Part shown: piece by piece, positions 22,371 to 33,150 of the stretch
Layout of the letters: every line of letters starts with the position of its first letter
How positions within the stretch are numbered: the first letter of the stretch is position 1
NCBI GenBank assembly: GCA_009731375.1
Contig: BJOX01000344.1
Span: 543,531-607,530, forward strand
DNA length: 64,000 bases
From: Paulinella micropora
Lineage: Eukaryota; Cercozoa; Imbricatea; Euglyphida
Reading direction: 5' to 3'
Translations under genes and position numbers: made by a program
The notes under the pieces: model-generated
Databases searched by the model: none
What the model was told of the DNA's origin: nothing
What the model saw: the letters and a program-made list of their open reading frames with translations, nothing else

Positions 22371-23475
22371 GGACGCCAAGGGGGGTTCTGCAGGCCCGGG
22401 TTCGTGGGGATTCGTTCAACAAGAGGACGGGAAGATACGCCTACGATGGGTAGATGACCCAGGGGTAAGAAAGGGGCAGGGCAACCAATGCTCGGCCCTT
22501 ACGAGTGGGGACAGGCGGTGCCTGAGGGTCCAGCGTTATGCTGTCTACGTTCCGGAGATAAACCGACATTTTTGCACGTACCACGGCAATGTCCATGTTA
22601 AGCAAGCCTTGGCTAAGCGACGCTACGACGATTACATGGAGCGTTATGGGCCGGATCGAGTCGCTGAGCTTCAGCCGGGGTCGCCAAGGCCCCAGGATGA
22701 TGTGGCCATGGAAGATGGACACCAGCGGGACCGGGTCGGGGCTGCTGGGGCTGTGGATGATGTCCCTTTGGCTGGGGCTTCTTCGGTGGATGTCATGGAT
22801 GTGGAAGGTCGTGTGGCTGTCGTGCCATCGGAAGAGCGTTCGTCGGCCTTGCCGGCTTCGTCATCGGTGGTGGTGGCTTCGTCGTCGGGGGTGTCGGGGT
22901 CAGCTTCATCTTCGGGGTCAGCTTCATCTTCGGGGTCGGCTTCGTCTTCGCCTGCCAGGTGGTGCCTCGGATTGGGGGGGACTCCAGGCGCGAATGGGCG
23001 CCTGCTGGGAGCGAACGGTCTGCGGCCCTGAGTCAGAATTACAGTTGGTGGGACGGTGATAAATGGATTCCCGTGGTACGAGAGATTACCGGTGTGGTCT
23101 CTGGGGGGCGACCGGGTGATGTGGTTACACGTTATGATGGGGACCCTGTGGTGTATGTGGCGGGTTTGGCTCATTTGACAGCCGCCATTGGATCATTGGG
23201 TACCTGAGCCGGCGCCGCAGCGTGATATCGGAGCTCCACGATTGGTGTTTTCTGCAAAATATCTGCATTGGGTACTGAACCATGGGGATGCTTATGACAT
23301 ATTTTATTGGCAGCAGTACCTTCTGTTTTGTTTCCGGGAGCGGAACTGGTGGGAGTTTGAGTGTCATCAATGTGAGGATGCCCACGAGACGGGGAACGAG
23401 CCAAGGAAGGTCTGTGAGCACTGTGGCAGCGACCCTGGGGACACGTTTCAGTGTGACAACTGCTTAGTGGTCTAA
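22371..23475 (+). CDS. Copia gag-pol linker with two Cys/His-rich modules, frameshifted
   Basis: After a slip in the G6 run at about 22,363, the frame has CSALTSGDRRCLRVQ and then INRHFCTYHG, a C..C..H..C..H arrangement, followed by an acidic Ser-rich stretch with SGSASS repeats (to 23,031). After two more frame changes (near 22,975 and 23,190), a frame to 23,475 has WEFECHQCEDAH, KVCEHCGSD and FQCDNCLVV, i.e. three CxxC pairs. Copia elements normally have one CCHC knuckle here. Neither module is assigned to a family. Confidence 0.55.
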
Positions 23476-23536
23476 TACTGTTCGGACTTTCAACCGTCAG
23501 CAGCAGGACCGGCCGAAGCATCGGTACTACTGTACT

Positions 23537-23998
23537 GTGGCGAGGAGCAGCCCAGTGCGGGTTGGCGTCATGCGTGCGGAGTTGCGGAGCAATCGAACGG
23601 GCCTTGGGCATTCCATCAAGTCGCATGCGGTTGCTGCTCTTTTGTGGCACAGGTTGATTCGTTATCGGGAAGGGGGGCCTTCACTTCTGCCCCGGAACGT
23701 TCGAGAAGGACCAGCGCTTCCACTGGGGTCCGATGACGAGGACGAAAGCTTGGATCACCGCATTCGGGTGGGTCCTAGTGCTCCGAATGAGGACGACCCG
23801 GGGTCTGATGATGAGCTGGTGCGACGTTACTCGTCTGCCAAGACGGTGGTCTTGAGTCCGCCTCCTGCTTCGGGACGAAGGGTTTTGGGCGATCGTCGTT
23901 ATCAGTCGTTGGAGGAGTATTTTGCGGAGATGGTCCTACGAGACAGGGATACTCTTGTCCGTCCTTTTGATTACAACGACTGTCATACATTGGCTTGA
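23537..23998 (+). CDS. Copia linker region, unrecognised acidic segment
   Basis: Frame with an acidic stretch (SDDEDESLDHR, DDPGSDDELV) followed by GRRVLGDRRYQSLEEYF. It lies between the Cys-rich modules and protease in the same direction. No known domain. It may be part of the polyprotein separated by sequence or mutational frameshifts. Confidence 0.35.
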   Translation: MARSSPVRVGVMRAELRSNRTGLGHSIKSHAVAALLWHRLIRYREGGPSLLPRNVREGPALPLGSDDEDESLDHRIRVGPSAPNEDDPGSDDELVRRYSSAKTVVLSPPPASGRRVLGDRRYQSLEEYFAEMVLRDRDTLVRPFDYNDCHTLA

Positions 23999-24447
23999 GA
24001 TGGAGAATCACCTGGGCTGCTATGGGATTGGGGACGATGGTCGGGTGAAGCCGCCTTGTCCAGAGCTGGACGTGCTTGTGGCGTTCCTGCGTAGGATGAA
24101 AGAGGAATCGTAACTTCCTTCTGAGAGGCTACCTGCGGGGCTGCCTGGGCCGTGGGCGTTGGACTTCATCGACCTACAGGATTATAGAAGGCGATGGCTC
24201 GCTATTACAGGATGTTGGTCTGTGTACCGTTGGGCTACCGACCTTGGCCTATCCCTGTTGAGCCTGTTGAGATCGGTTTGGGGGAGAGGCCTCATGTCTT
24301 GCCTAGGCCTCTACCGCAGCTGATCTCGAGTTGTTCTGTAAGGGACAGTGAGACTGCTTCATCGGATGTGGAATTCTCAGTGACGGAGTGACGGGCATCT
24401 TATCTTCGGCGTCGTCTGGGTCTACAGCTGGGTCTGCGACTTAGGAG

Positions 24448-24720
24448 GTGAGTGCACCGGCTTCGTCGGGGAATACCGCTCCGGCTTCGTTGGGGGCTAC
24501 CGCTTTGGCTTCGTCGGGAGGAGACGGGCTGCCTAGTGGGAATGCGAATGATTCGTCGGCAGGAGATCAGGTGGATGGTGGAGGTGGGCCCTCGCTCTAT
24601 GTTGTGGGTGGGACGGGGGATTGTGTACCTTGTCGTGCGGCTTCCACCTCGACCGAATGGTGTCTCGACAGTGCCGCTACATACGATCATGTACACATAT
24701 TTGGTTTCGGCAGTCAAGGA
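24448..24720 (+). CDS. Copia aspartic protease segment
   Basis: Frame with EWCLDSAATYDHVHIF, the copia protease signature W-x-LDS-G/A-AT-x-H/D. The usual DSG reads DSA. The rest of the protease is read in the overlapping frame from about 24,690 (YLVSAVKEGLPVVVDGLG), so a frameshift lies within the domain. It would process the polyprotein. Confidence 0.6.
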
Positions 24721-26473
24721 GGGACTACCTGTGGTGGTCGATGGTCTTGGGGGTCGGCAGCGTCTGGACAAGTATGGTAAGGCTGTTGTCGCTGGCCGTG
24801 ATGGGGAAGGCAAGGATGCTTACATTCGGTTGGATCCAGCGTATGTGACTCCGGATATCCACGTTGGGCTGGTCTCGGCTGGACGTCTACAGGTAAAAGG
24901 GTATTCTACGCACCTACAGGGGGCAGGGTTCTTTGTGTCAGGAAAGGAGTGCACCTGTATTGCGGATGAGGATAAAGTTATGGTCGGTGAGCTTCAACTG
25001 GATAGTCTACGCTACCGATTTCAACCTGGTAATGCAAAGGATGTGGGCTCGGTTCTCTACTCTGGGCCACCTAAACAACAACAGGTACCGTTCAAGGTGA
25101 GTGGGCACTTTCTTCATGATTTGTATGGGCATCTGGGTCCTAAGCCTACGGCGTCCTTGGTACGAGCGCATAAGCACGACTGGGATGTGGATGATGTGGG
25201 TGGTCTCGCGGGCTACAGTAAGCATGGGAAGTGTGTCGTGTGCCACCTGACGCACTCTACGTTCAAACCGTCATATACCGGAGCACATCTGACGGTTATG
25301 TCTCGCGCCGGGGAAGGATTGAGAGGGGACAGTACTGGAAAGTTTTTTCCCCGTCCGGTCTACAATTGCTACAACTATCTGCTTTTGTTCGTGGATGATG
25401 CTACTCGCTGCTTGTTTGCGTTCCTATTACGTGAAAGAACGGCTGAGGTATGTGTTGGTCATCTACGTTGTGTCATGGCATTGGGCAAAACGCGTGCTGG
25501 GGCTAAACTGAAGCAATTTCGTTCGGATGGGGACTGGATCTCCACTGCCCTGCATGACCATCTGCGAGCTAAGGGACTTCTACCTCTACGGGGCAAGTAT
25601 GATCCTAATAGGAATGCGATTGCGGTCCTGGCTGAAGCAGGTGTTTCGAATTGCAAGGGCGTTGATGCTGGCGAGAATTGTGTACCTTACCAGTTTTTGG
25701 GCTACGCTGCTCTTCACACAGTCTTTATTATCAACGCTGTTCCCTACAAGGAGGGTAAGCCACGTTATGAGATGTTCTTCAACCGTGCATTGCCTCACAT
25801 CTCGTTCTGGCACGTCTTTGGGTGTCTCTGTTACCGACATCTGGGAAGCCACAAGGGTCGTTCGAATACATCGGAGTTGGCAGTGTACCTCGGGTATTCC
25901 CTGGAGACGTTGTCGTACTACGTCTGGTCTACGACATCAAGCAAGGTGATTGATGAAAAGCATGTGGAGTTTGTGGATCATGTGGCTGGTTGGCCAGCTG
26001 TTTACCCGCGTAGTGGAGTCGCCAGGACTCTCATCACTGATTTCGTCGTGGGCGACCTGGAGAGGAACAGTGCCATTCCAGATTGGCGGAATTACTTTGG
26101 TGTGGAAGAGTGGGAGCTCTTAGGTGCAGTGGAGGCGACTACAGAAGCAAGTCTTCAAGTAGAAGGGGAGGAGAATGGGCGACATCTTGCACAGCAGGAC
26201 GGTTTTCAACTGACAAATGGCGGGGAAACTGGGGTGTTGGGTGCCGCCTCAACGGAAAATTTCTCACCGACAGAGGTCGAGTCGTCGTTGCCTACCGTTG
26301 CTAGTAGCGTGTCTTTTGGGGTTGCTTCGACAACCGTTGTGGCAGAGAATCGGGGTCGCTCTCCTGTCAGTAGTGGTGATGCTGCCTCTCTACGAGTTGG
26401 GGGGGATGGGGATCAGGAGTCTAGTGATGACGACGTTCCTCTTGTGTCGGGTGCCTCTCGGTCTGCTCTCTAG
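24690..26473 (+). CDS. Copia pre-integrase and integrase
   Basis: The pre-integrase zinc module shows LYGHLGPKP.., a second His, then CVVCHLTH. The integrase core has the first Asp in RGDSTGKFF, the second in FRSDGDW, and Glu in VLAEAG. Exactly 35 residues separate the second Asp from Glu, the D,D-35-E spacing. C-terminal blocks HVFGCLCYRH and ELAVYLGYS are typical of copia. A Ser/Thr-rich acidic tail leads to the stop at 26,473, after which the frame shifts toward RT. The residues usually reading NGVAER around Glu are replaced (NAIAVLAEA), which may impair activity. Confidence 0.85.
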
Positions 26474-27837
26474 CAACAAAGGGGTGCCAAAGCAATGGGA
26501 TGGGGCTGCAGTTACTGTTCAGAACGTTGTCCCGGAGGGAGCCAGACGAATGAGGAGGCAGAAGAGCGATGATGTTCGTAACTGTTATGTGTCTGCTGGT
26601 CAGTCTGACCTATCTCTGTTGGACTTGTATGATCTTGAGGGGGAGGACGTTGCCCCTGCTCTCTCCTCTGCTGATTTGTTGCTGTACGGTGATCCGTTGG
26701 ACAAGACTTGTCACTCGCCGGGACTCTCATGGTGATTACAGTTCCTGTTCCGGTACGGGAAGCCAACAAGGCTCCTCGCTTTGTTGAGTCTCGTCTAGCA
26801 GACATTCAGAAACATCTCAAGCTGGGAGCTGTGAAGCTGGTTCGCAAACAGGATGTTCCTAAGGGAACACGTATAATCGGCGTACGATTTGCGGATTTCG
26901 ATAAGTTTGAGGGGGAGGAATGTATCGAACAGAAGTCAAGGGTGGCAGCAAAGGGATTTATGCAACGTAAGGGCATCGATTGCGGTGATGTCGTCATACC
27001 AACGCCGGATGAGCTCGCGTACTATCTTTGCTCTAGCTACTCTTCAGCGTGTCTTCCTGGAGGCGGGGGATGATGAGTCTGCTTTCTTGAAGGCGAAACG
27101 CGACACTCCGGTGCATTTACGTATGCCGGTCGAATACATTCCCAAGGATCACTATTTTGAAGCTTGTCATTGCTTGGGCGCGTGTTAATGGCTTGCGGGA
27201 CTCCGGACATCTCTATCATACACGGTGTGTGCTGCCTTTCTACGCTAGCGTTGGTCTTAAGCATAATCCTTATGACCAGTGCTTATTCATGGGGGTTGAT
27301 TCGAAAACAAAGCGTACTGTCTTGGCGGTGACAAATGTGGATGATTATGCACTAGCGCCGCCAAGTGAGGACTACTCAAACTGGTTTTGGGGTCGGTTGC
27401 GTGAGCGGCAGGGGGTCATCAAGGTCAGCAAGCCTATGAAGGTCCTGTTTGGACGTGAAGTGTGGCAGTATGTGGATGATAAGGGCGTCTTCCATACTCA
27501 TGTTACGGTCCGGGAGTATATAATGGATCTTCTTGGTAAGTATCCCAGAGCTGATGGGAAGCCTTGGACACCGGTCGCTGTTCCGTGGTTGCCTTCGGCG
27601 GGGGTGCCTGCTCGTCCGTCGGAAATTGAGCGGTATTCGCCCATGAAGATTTGTGGTGATCTTGGCTGGGTTCGGTGCGTCTTGTGGGAAATCGTGGCAC
27701 CTCTGTCGCATTTGGCAGAATTGCAGTCCAAGCCAGCGGAGTTCAACTATGCGGCGGCGGAGCAGCTTTTCCGATATATTATTGGGCAGACTGAGCAGGG
27801 ATTGCATTATACGTCTGATGGCCCCTGGGAATCGTAA
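26474..27837 (+). CDS. Copia reverse transcriptase, frameshifted
   Basis: Read in three frames. About 26,510-26,735 is the linker. 26,708 to about 27,015 has QKSRVAAKGFMQRKGID (copia K-R-VAKG-Q-GID block). About 27,015-27,165 has GDDESAFLKA, which aligns with the DVKTAFL box and supplies the first catalytic Asp. 27,165-27,837 has VNGLRDSGHLYH (usual LYGLKQ) and TNVDDYALA (the YVDD box with Tyr replaced by Asn). The two Asp of the active site are kept. It synthesises cDNA in the particle. Frame changes near 27,015 and 27,165 prevent translation as one chain. Confidence 0.8.
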
Positions 27838-28357
27838 TTTGCTTTGCTGGGCTGATGCGTCGTTTGCGATGGAGCCTGAGCGTCGGTCGAGGTCGGGGGG
27901 TATGGTGGTGCTTACCAATGGTGTAATCGACTCCGATAGAAGCAAGCTGCGTCAGATCGCGACCTCCACCAACGAGACAGAGTCAAGGGGTTTATTCCGC
28001 ACTATACAGAGGGTAATCGGCATCAATAACTTACTGAAGCAAATCCCCGTCCATAAGGATAATGAACTGTTAAGAGGGTTCATGACAGAGATCCCTGTGA
28101 TTGCGGTAGATAATGCTGCGACAGTGCTGGGTGCTAATAATATCTTTACCCGACGCCAACGTCATTTGGAAGTGCAGATGGCTTATATCAATGAGGCTGT
28201 CAAGCAAGGAAAAGTTATAGTGACATCAACAGATGATGCCAACAACATGGCCGACTTAAACACTAAGCCTCTTGGTAAGCAACCTTTTGAACGCAAACGT
28301 GATCAGATCCGCAACGGGACGTTCAACGCTGACTTTGCAAGGAAGCGGAAGCTCTAA
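27820..28357 (+). CDS. Copia RNase H
   Basis: Frame with LLCWADASFAM (first Asp), RSRSGG, STNETESRGLF (Glu), VIAVDNAATVL (Asp) and NMADLNTKPLG (last Asp), the full copia RNase H pattern, ending in basic KRKL at 28,357. It overlaps the end of the RT frame, so it is joined by another frame change. Confidence 0.85.
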
Positions 28358-28583
28358 TCTTGCTCTGTAACTTTGGGCAATCATGTAATAGTAATCACTA
28401 TTATTGGTTATTAACTATTACATAGTTGCCGGTAACAAGTTAAGTATTATTAACTTCTTGCTAGTATTACTTACTACCCATCTTCATGTTGCTATCCAAT
28501 TAACTTTAAGTTGTTTTCTCATTTTCTTTATGAGATAGCTGTCACTAATATTACTCTGTCATACTGCCTGATTTAAGGGGGAG
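28358..28583 (+). promoter_or_regulatory. Copia 3' noncoding region and polypurine tract
   Basis: AT-rich 3' sequence ending TTTAAGGGGGAG directly against the 3' LTR at 28,584. This is the polypurine primer for plus-strand synthesis. Confidence 0.8.
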
Positions 28584-28891
28584 CTGAGAGTATTGACATA
28601 CTATTGGGTAGTAAATCAGTCATAATAATCACTAGGCCTAGGCCGGTCAGCCGGTAGTTACTAATTGGCATTCAGTGCCTGATGAACGGAAAGTGGACCA
28701 TATTATTAGATGTTCATACCATAATCAGTATAAGTATTAGTCATATATTGTTTTATTGTTAGTCTTGCGATTACCTCCATCTAATCTTGTTATTATTACC
28801 ATTAAAGTTATTCAGTTCTCGCATTTCAGTAGAACCACAAAGTGTCCTTTGAAGTTCTGTCCGGTATTACATAGATTGTTACATCTATCAG
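28584..28891 (+). repeat. 3' LTR of copia
   Basis: 308 bp, followed by the aatag duplication at 28,892-28,896 and then ORF-X of element 2. Confidence 0.95.
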
Positions 28892-30485
28892 AATAGGCGT
28901 TGATGTTCGCTTGTGGCCATCGGAGCCTACGGAGCTCGTGGGGTTTCAAGAGCAATTTCGGCACTGCGGGTATGCCCCATAATCGGAGCACGTGTGCCCT
29001 CTGCGGTTCGGTTGAACTGGCCCAGCCATGGATAGACTTGGCCTGTTCGTACTGTGCCTCAGTCAACGCCTTCTTCTCTTCCGGCGTATATACGTATGGC
29101 ACGACGTGAGAGAGTGGGTTTTCCTGTGGATGCCAAGTTCGTTGGTTCCGAAGGATATCCCAAAGTTTTGGCCTTAGAGGGTTCATGAGCCTCTCATTGT
29201 GCTTGTGCTCGATGCACATATGCGGGCCGTATCGCTCTGGCGACATATAAATCTCGTTGGAGATAAGCCGCGTGTGTCCCCAGTTTCGGTTACCGTAGTA
29301 AGGCACCGTATTTAACCCGCCGCAGACCACCCGAAGGAGGTTCTTGTCCTGGGCTGCGTAATGTTAGGACGGGTTGTGAGACCATACCCCCCGCTCATCC
29401 TCTAGCGGCGGCAGTGGTGGTTGCAGGCTAACCTGTTTTGGTTCCTCCTCAAATATGTGAGGGTCCGGAACCCAGTTAACTTGGTTTCCGATTAGCTGAT
29501 GTCGGTACGGCTCCTCCGTCGGCTTGAACGGATCGGTACGCCGGTTCGTGGTATGTCTAAGCGCGGGGCATTCAAGCCGCAATCGGCGCTCCGCGTCCGC
29601 AATGTCCGGGTATGGAGGGTAGATCCGATGGATCCGACGTGACGCCGGGTCGAAGGCATACCGGATCGGTTTTGCGAACTCTTCGAACGCCTCAGGACCC
29701 TCAAGGAGGTGAGTGTCCATCCCCCGCAGCATCACATCTTCCGGTATGCGGTATGGTTGCACTAACCGGTTGACGCGCATGTAGTTGGCCTTATGGTGGG
29801 CGATAAGCCAGGTCGGAGACCGCTGGTGTGGGTCGTGGCTTTTTGGGCGGGTTTAGCCCGTCATTGTACTTGTCGGGCGCTAGTATATCTCTGGCGCCGA
29901 CCTTTTTCCAGTAGTTAAGGCGCAACTTCTGCAGTCGCTCGGACTTGGTAGGGGTATCGCCCCCTTCGGACTCATCAGACTCGTGCCATAATATTGCCGT
30001 CATCGTCCAGTGGTGGAGTGGCTAGGCCCTCCGGATCGAGGTCCTCGTCCGTAGGAGGAGAGGAAGGTGATGCTGCAACACTAGCCGGTGTTGCAACCCC
30101 CTCCGGTCTCATAGGGGTAGACTCGGTGTCGGAGTGGTCTGTGGGTGTGCCGCTCGGGCTGTTGGAGATGGTTAGGATCGGGCGGGGTTGGGCTGTTTCC
30201 TCCGGAATGAGTCCGGTCCCCTTGGCATCCGAGTGTATCGTTTTTCTGTCTTTTGTGTGGTGTGGTGGTGCACCTGGGGCTCTCCGAGATGGGCCATTGG
30301 GACCCAGACGGTTGTTTGACCTCCGGCGGCGCCTCCGCTATCGGCTGGCCTTCCTGCCTTGGGTCCGATGCCTTCCCCGTTCCGGCCGCGACGACTTGCA
30401 TTAGCAGGTGCACTATCGCGATGACGCACACCGACGCTACGCACGCTAAGAGAAACGCTAGGTATTGTTCCAGCGCTGTGTGCAT
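28892..30485 (-). pseudogene. ORF-X of element 2, N-terminal and central parts
   Basis: The start ATG at 30,485 is in frame with a strongly hydrophobic segment at about residues 8-31 (FLLACVASVCVIAIVHLLM). This predicts an N-terminal signal-anchor or uncleaved signal. A Pro/Ser-rich region follows and is frameshifted near 30,200. Conserved blocks PDKYNDGLN, RVNRL.QPYR, RYAFDPASRRIHRIYPPYPD, GNQVNWVPDPH and MSPERYGPHMCIEHK follow, then ELRRLRWPQ just before the copia insertion. Stops lie near 29,790 and 29,364. Compared with element 1 it keeps the start and the Leu codon where element 1 has TGA. No family recognised. Confidence 0.7.
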
Positions 30486-30539
30486 GCCTATAGGTGGCAT
30501 AACGACATTATTGTCTGTACATATGTGAGCCAATGAAAT

Positions 30540-31239
30540 ATGAGCAAGGGAAGTGTATTTTCTGTTGTGTGTGTGATAGTTGTCGTCTTTTCACACTGCT
30601 TGCTCACTTATACACTTGGCAACAGAGGGATTAGAGCGCGACAATAGCTCTTGAATCCCTTCTCCTGTCCATGTTTAATGCCTCGGAATCAATTATGGAT
30701 TAGGCTTTTCGGTATAAGAGACACTTAAATGTATGAATGAAGTAGATATATGCTTATGGCTCGTGGTGTTTTAAAACCTTCCACCCAAACAACAAGATAG
30801 GGAGGACGTGACATAAATGACATAACATTCTGTGGGGAATAATCTATCACACCCCACACATGCCAGAGCCGCGGGAGGCGGGCTATAGCTAGCAACTCGG
30901 GAGGAGACGAGTGTGATGTGCAATGGCTAGGTTGAGCTAGCCAGAAATTATTCCGACCCATGGTGGCAACACCAACTACCGACCCGTCAAGATACCTTCA
31001 GGGCCGTCGCACCCCACGGTGGGCGGGGCAGGGTCATTTTTCCCGTATGTTATATCATGTTAGGTCCAACCCCCCCTTCTCGTAGAAGAGCGGACTTAGG
31101 TAGTATTTTAAACAAGACAGAGGTATCTGCGGGTGTGTCCCTGGTATGGAAGTGGCTAGGTTTCCGCTCGGTGCGGTTGTGCCCGGTACCCCTGTACTAC
31201 CCGTGTTTTGGCTATGCGTTTCATCGATCACCACCTCGA
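30540..31239 (-). other. Conserved spacer of element 2
   Basis: Counterpart of 5,300-6,018, with long nearly identical stretches and no open frame in common. Confidence 0.6.
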
Positions 31240-31860
31240 CTATTTCCGACCGCGTTTGGACTTTGCGGCTTGGCCTAGCCTGCCGGGTTTGTATTTACCC
31301 GGTGCTGGTGCCCCTATGAGACTAGTGGAGATGCCCTCCGCGGCGATCTCGTCCCATACCCGAAGTGGGATTCGACCATGCTGGAGGTCAAACGGGTAGT
31401 TTAACACCATGCGCGGCCATACCTGGATTTGCCAGATGTTTATATCCGGGCGATTTAATATCGGTAATGCCCTTCCAGAACGTTTCGACGTTCTTCCCGT
31501 CCCGGAAAACTGGGTAGAAAATCCGGATTCGGGGTCGTCGAGATCCTGGTGTGATCGGTAGAATTGGAGGATGGGCGGTTCGGCCGTGGTCGCTTTGTGC
31601 GCCCTTGTGGCGCGAACCTTCGGTTCCCATTCCTTGACTTTCATTAGGAAGAAGTCATTTAGGCAATCGTCGCCTACGTGGGCCGTCGGTGGACGGAGGA
31701 TATATATCTTTCCCACGTGCAGCCAATGAATGGTCTTGACGTCCTCGCCTTTTTTGAGCTTGGACTCGCCCTGTGGGCGCTGAGGGGCTATGTCCGCCTT
31801 CTCCTCCTGTTCGGTCTGCGGATGTATGTCCGGCCGCGGAGCTATGACTGCTGGGGAGGG
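31240..31860 (-). pseudogene. Integrase C-terminal tail, element 2
   Basis: Open from about 31,716 to TAG at 31,240. It has [63 protein letters not shown] and basic KSKRGRK. It shows the intact end of the tail that is frameshifted in element 1. Confidence 0.75.
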
Positions 31861-32712
31861 TCAGTCGTTCTGGTCGACGTCCATACTCTCTTGGCTGGGT
31901 GCCGGTGCTGCGTGACCCTCCGCAGCCGGGATTGGCTGGTTGGGGTTATCCTTCGCCTCGGCCGTCTTATCGCGGCGCTTGGGCGGGACACGCAAGCTGA
32001 CGTTCAGCTTTTGGATAGCATCCGCCATGGTCTCGTTACGGTCGAACATGGTTTTAAAGCGCATTAAGCGTCGGACGTGAACCACCAGTGTCTTGCCCTT
32101 ACCCTGTATTCGGTAGGTCAGGGCCTCTACTTGTTCCACCACTGTGTAGGGTCCCTGCCACATTGGGAAGAGTTTAACACTGACCAAGTTGGGGACCTGC
32201 GGGAGTATAGGAATACGAGATCCCCCGCTAGGCGTAATCCTATAATTGTACGCACCCGTCTGTCGTACAATCTTAAATGGCACATGCCACTTATTGTAGA
32301 ACTTGACCGATATCCCCTTCGGTACAATTGGAACATATAACAAAACTGTATCCCCTTCCTTATAGTCGACATGAGAGTATTTGCCCAATTCCTGTTCCCG
32401 CTGAATTTCTCTCAGTGTCTCCCGACACTTCTCAATCGCACTACGAGCTTCTGCAATGGCTCGTAATCGAACTCCCAATAGCTCGCACTGCTCCCACTTG
32501 TCGGGTGGAAACAACAGTTCCGTTGGTGTGTTCAACGCTCTCCCATATACCACCTGATGCGGACTCACACCCCGCGCATGTCCGCCAAACGACCGTCACG
32601 CTGAAGCCAAATTGTTAACAGCGAAGGTGAACATAGGCACAACGTATATCCAGTTGAGCTGACTATTTTTGCAATAGGTCTTCAACGCTGCCTTTAGCGT
32701 CCTATGCAGCGT
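31861..32712 (-). pseudogene. Chimeric integrase with two GPY/F modules from different families
   Basis: A 235-codon open frame (32,568-31,861). The N-terminal half (HQVVYGRALNTPTEL.., then VPKGISVKFYNKWHVPFKIV) belongs to another gypsy lineage. At about 32,210 it passes in frame into the element-1-type module (VPNLVSVKLFPMWQGPY). Upstream (32,569-32,712), broken frames read LKTYCKNSQLNW and FTFAVNN of the foreign integrase core. This is a recombination product between two related elements. Confidence 0.75.
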
Positions 32713-33150
32713 GGGATTTTAAGTGGAAATATGTCACGGCGTACTCGCCGGAGAGCAACGGCAAGATCAAGAGGGTCCATAGACCGCTCAAAGCCGCTCT
32801 TCAGCAATATAGCCGGGATAATTATAAACAACATCTTTGGCACAAGGCACTTCCGTCCTTTGTGTTTTCCATGAACAACACGGGATCGAAAGCGTTGGGT
32901 GGGAAGACTACCGGCGCTTCACCGAACCTACTCGTGTACGGCCGCCACCTACGCATTCCGAAAGATATGGTGCTACCGCACCGCCCGCAAGGCGGATTCC
33001 TAGAACGCGACGAGCTCTTCGCATGTCGCCTGAGGGTGATGGTGGAAGCTCGACACTATGTGGCCAAGGCCAGAGAGGCTGAAGAGGCCAACCACCGCAA
33101 TCACAACACACCTTCAAAGATCAAGTACGAATCGGGCAAATACCATCGGG
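32713..33150 (+). pseudogene. Element-1-type integrase fragment, inverted
   Basis: Plus-strand frame KWKYVTAYSPESNGKI (keeping the second half of the core), then FSMNNTGSKALGGKTTG and LVYGRHLRIPKDMVLP. It ends at KYESGKYH, where it is fused to another lineage. It meets the minus-strand integrase head to head at about 32,712. Confidence 0.75.

Larger units (their letters stand above)
20776..28891 (+). mobile_element. Full-length Ty1/copia retrotransposon, 8.1 kb, nested in element 2
   Basis: Two 308-bp LTRs with two mismatches, terminal CTGA..TCAG, and a 5-bp target duplication. Order: gag, Cys-rich region, protease, integrase, RT, RNase H, polypurine tract. Integrase before RT is diagnostic of copia. 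The insertion splits ORF-X of the gypsy element. Despite the near-identical LTRs the coding part changes frame repeatedly, several times at G runs, so either a defective master was copied or the sequence carries homopolymer errors. Confidence 0.95.
18685..32712 (-). mobile_element. Second copy of the element-1 gypsy family (element 2), split by a copia insertion
   Basis: Starts with a diverged LTR (18,685-19,044) and the same polypurine tract. It continues through ORF-Y, ORF-X, the conserved spacer and integrase in the same order as element 1. A complete copia element (20,776-28,891) interrupts ORF-X. The right side degenerates: integrase is chimeric and the order ends at a head-to-head inversion junction near 32,712. 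No gag, protease, RT or 5' LTR of this copy is visible. It is older than element 1, as shown by its LTR divergence and rearrangement. Confidence 0.85.
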
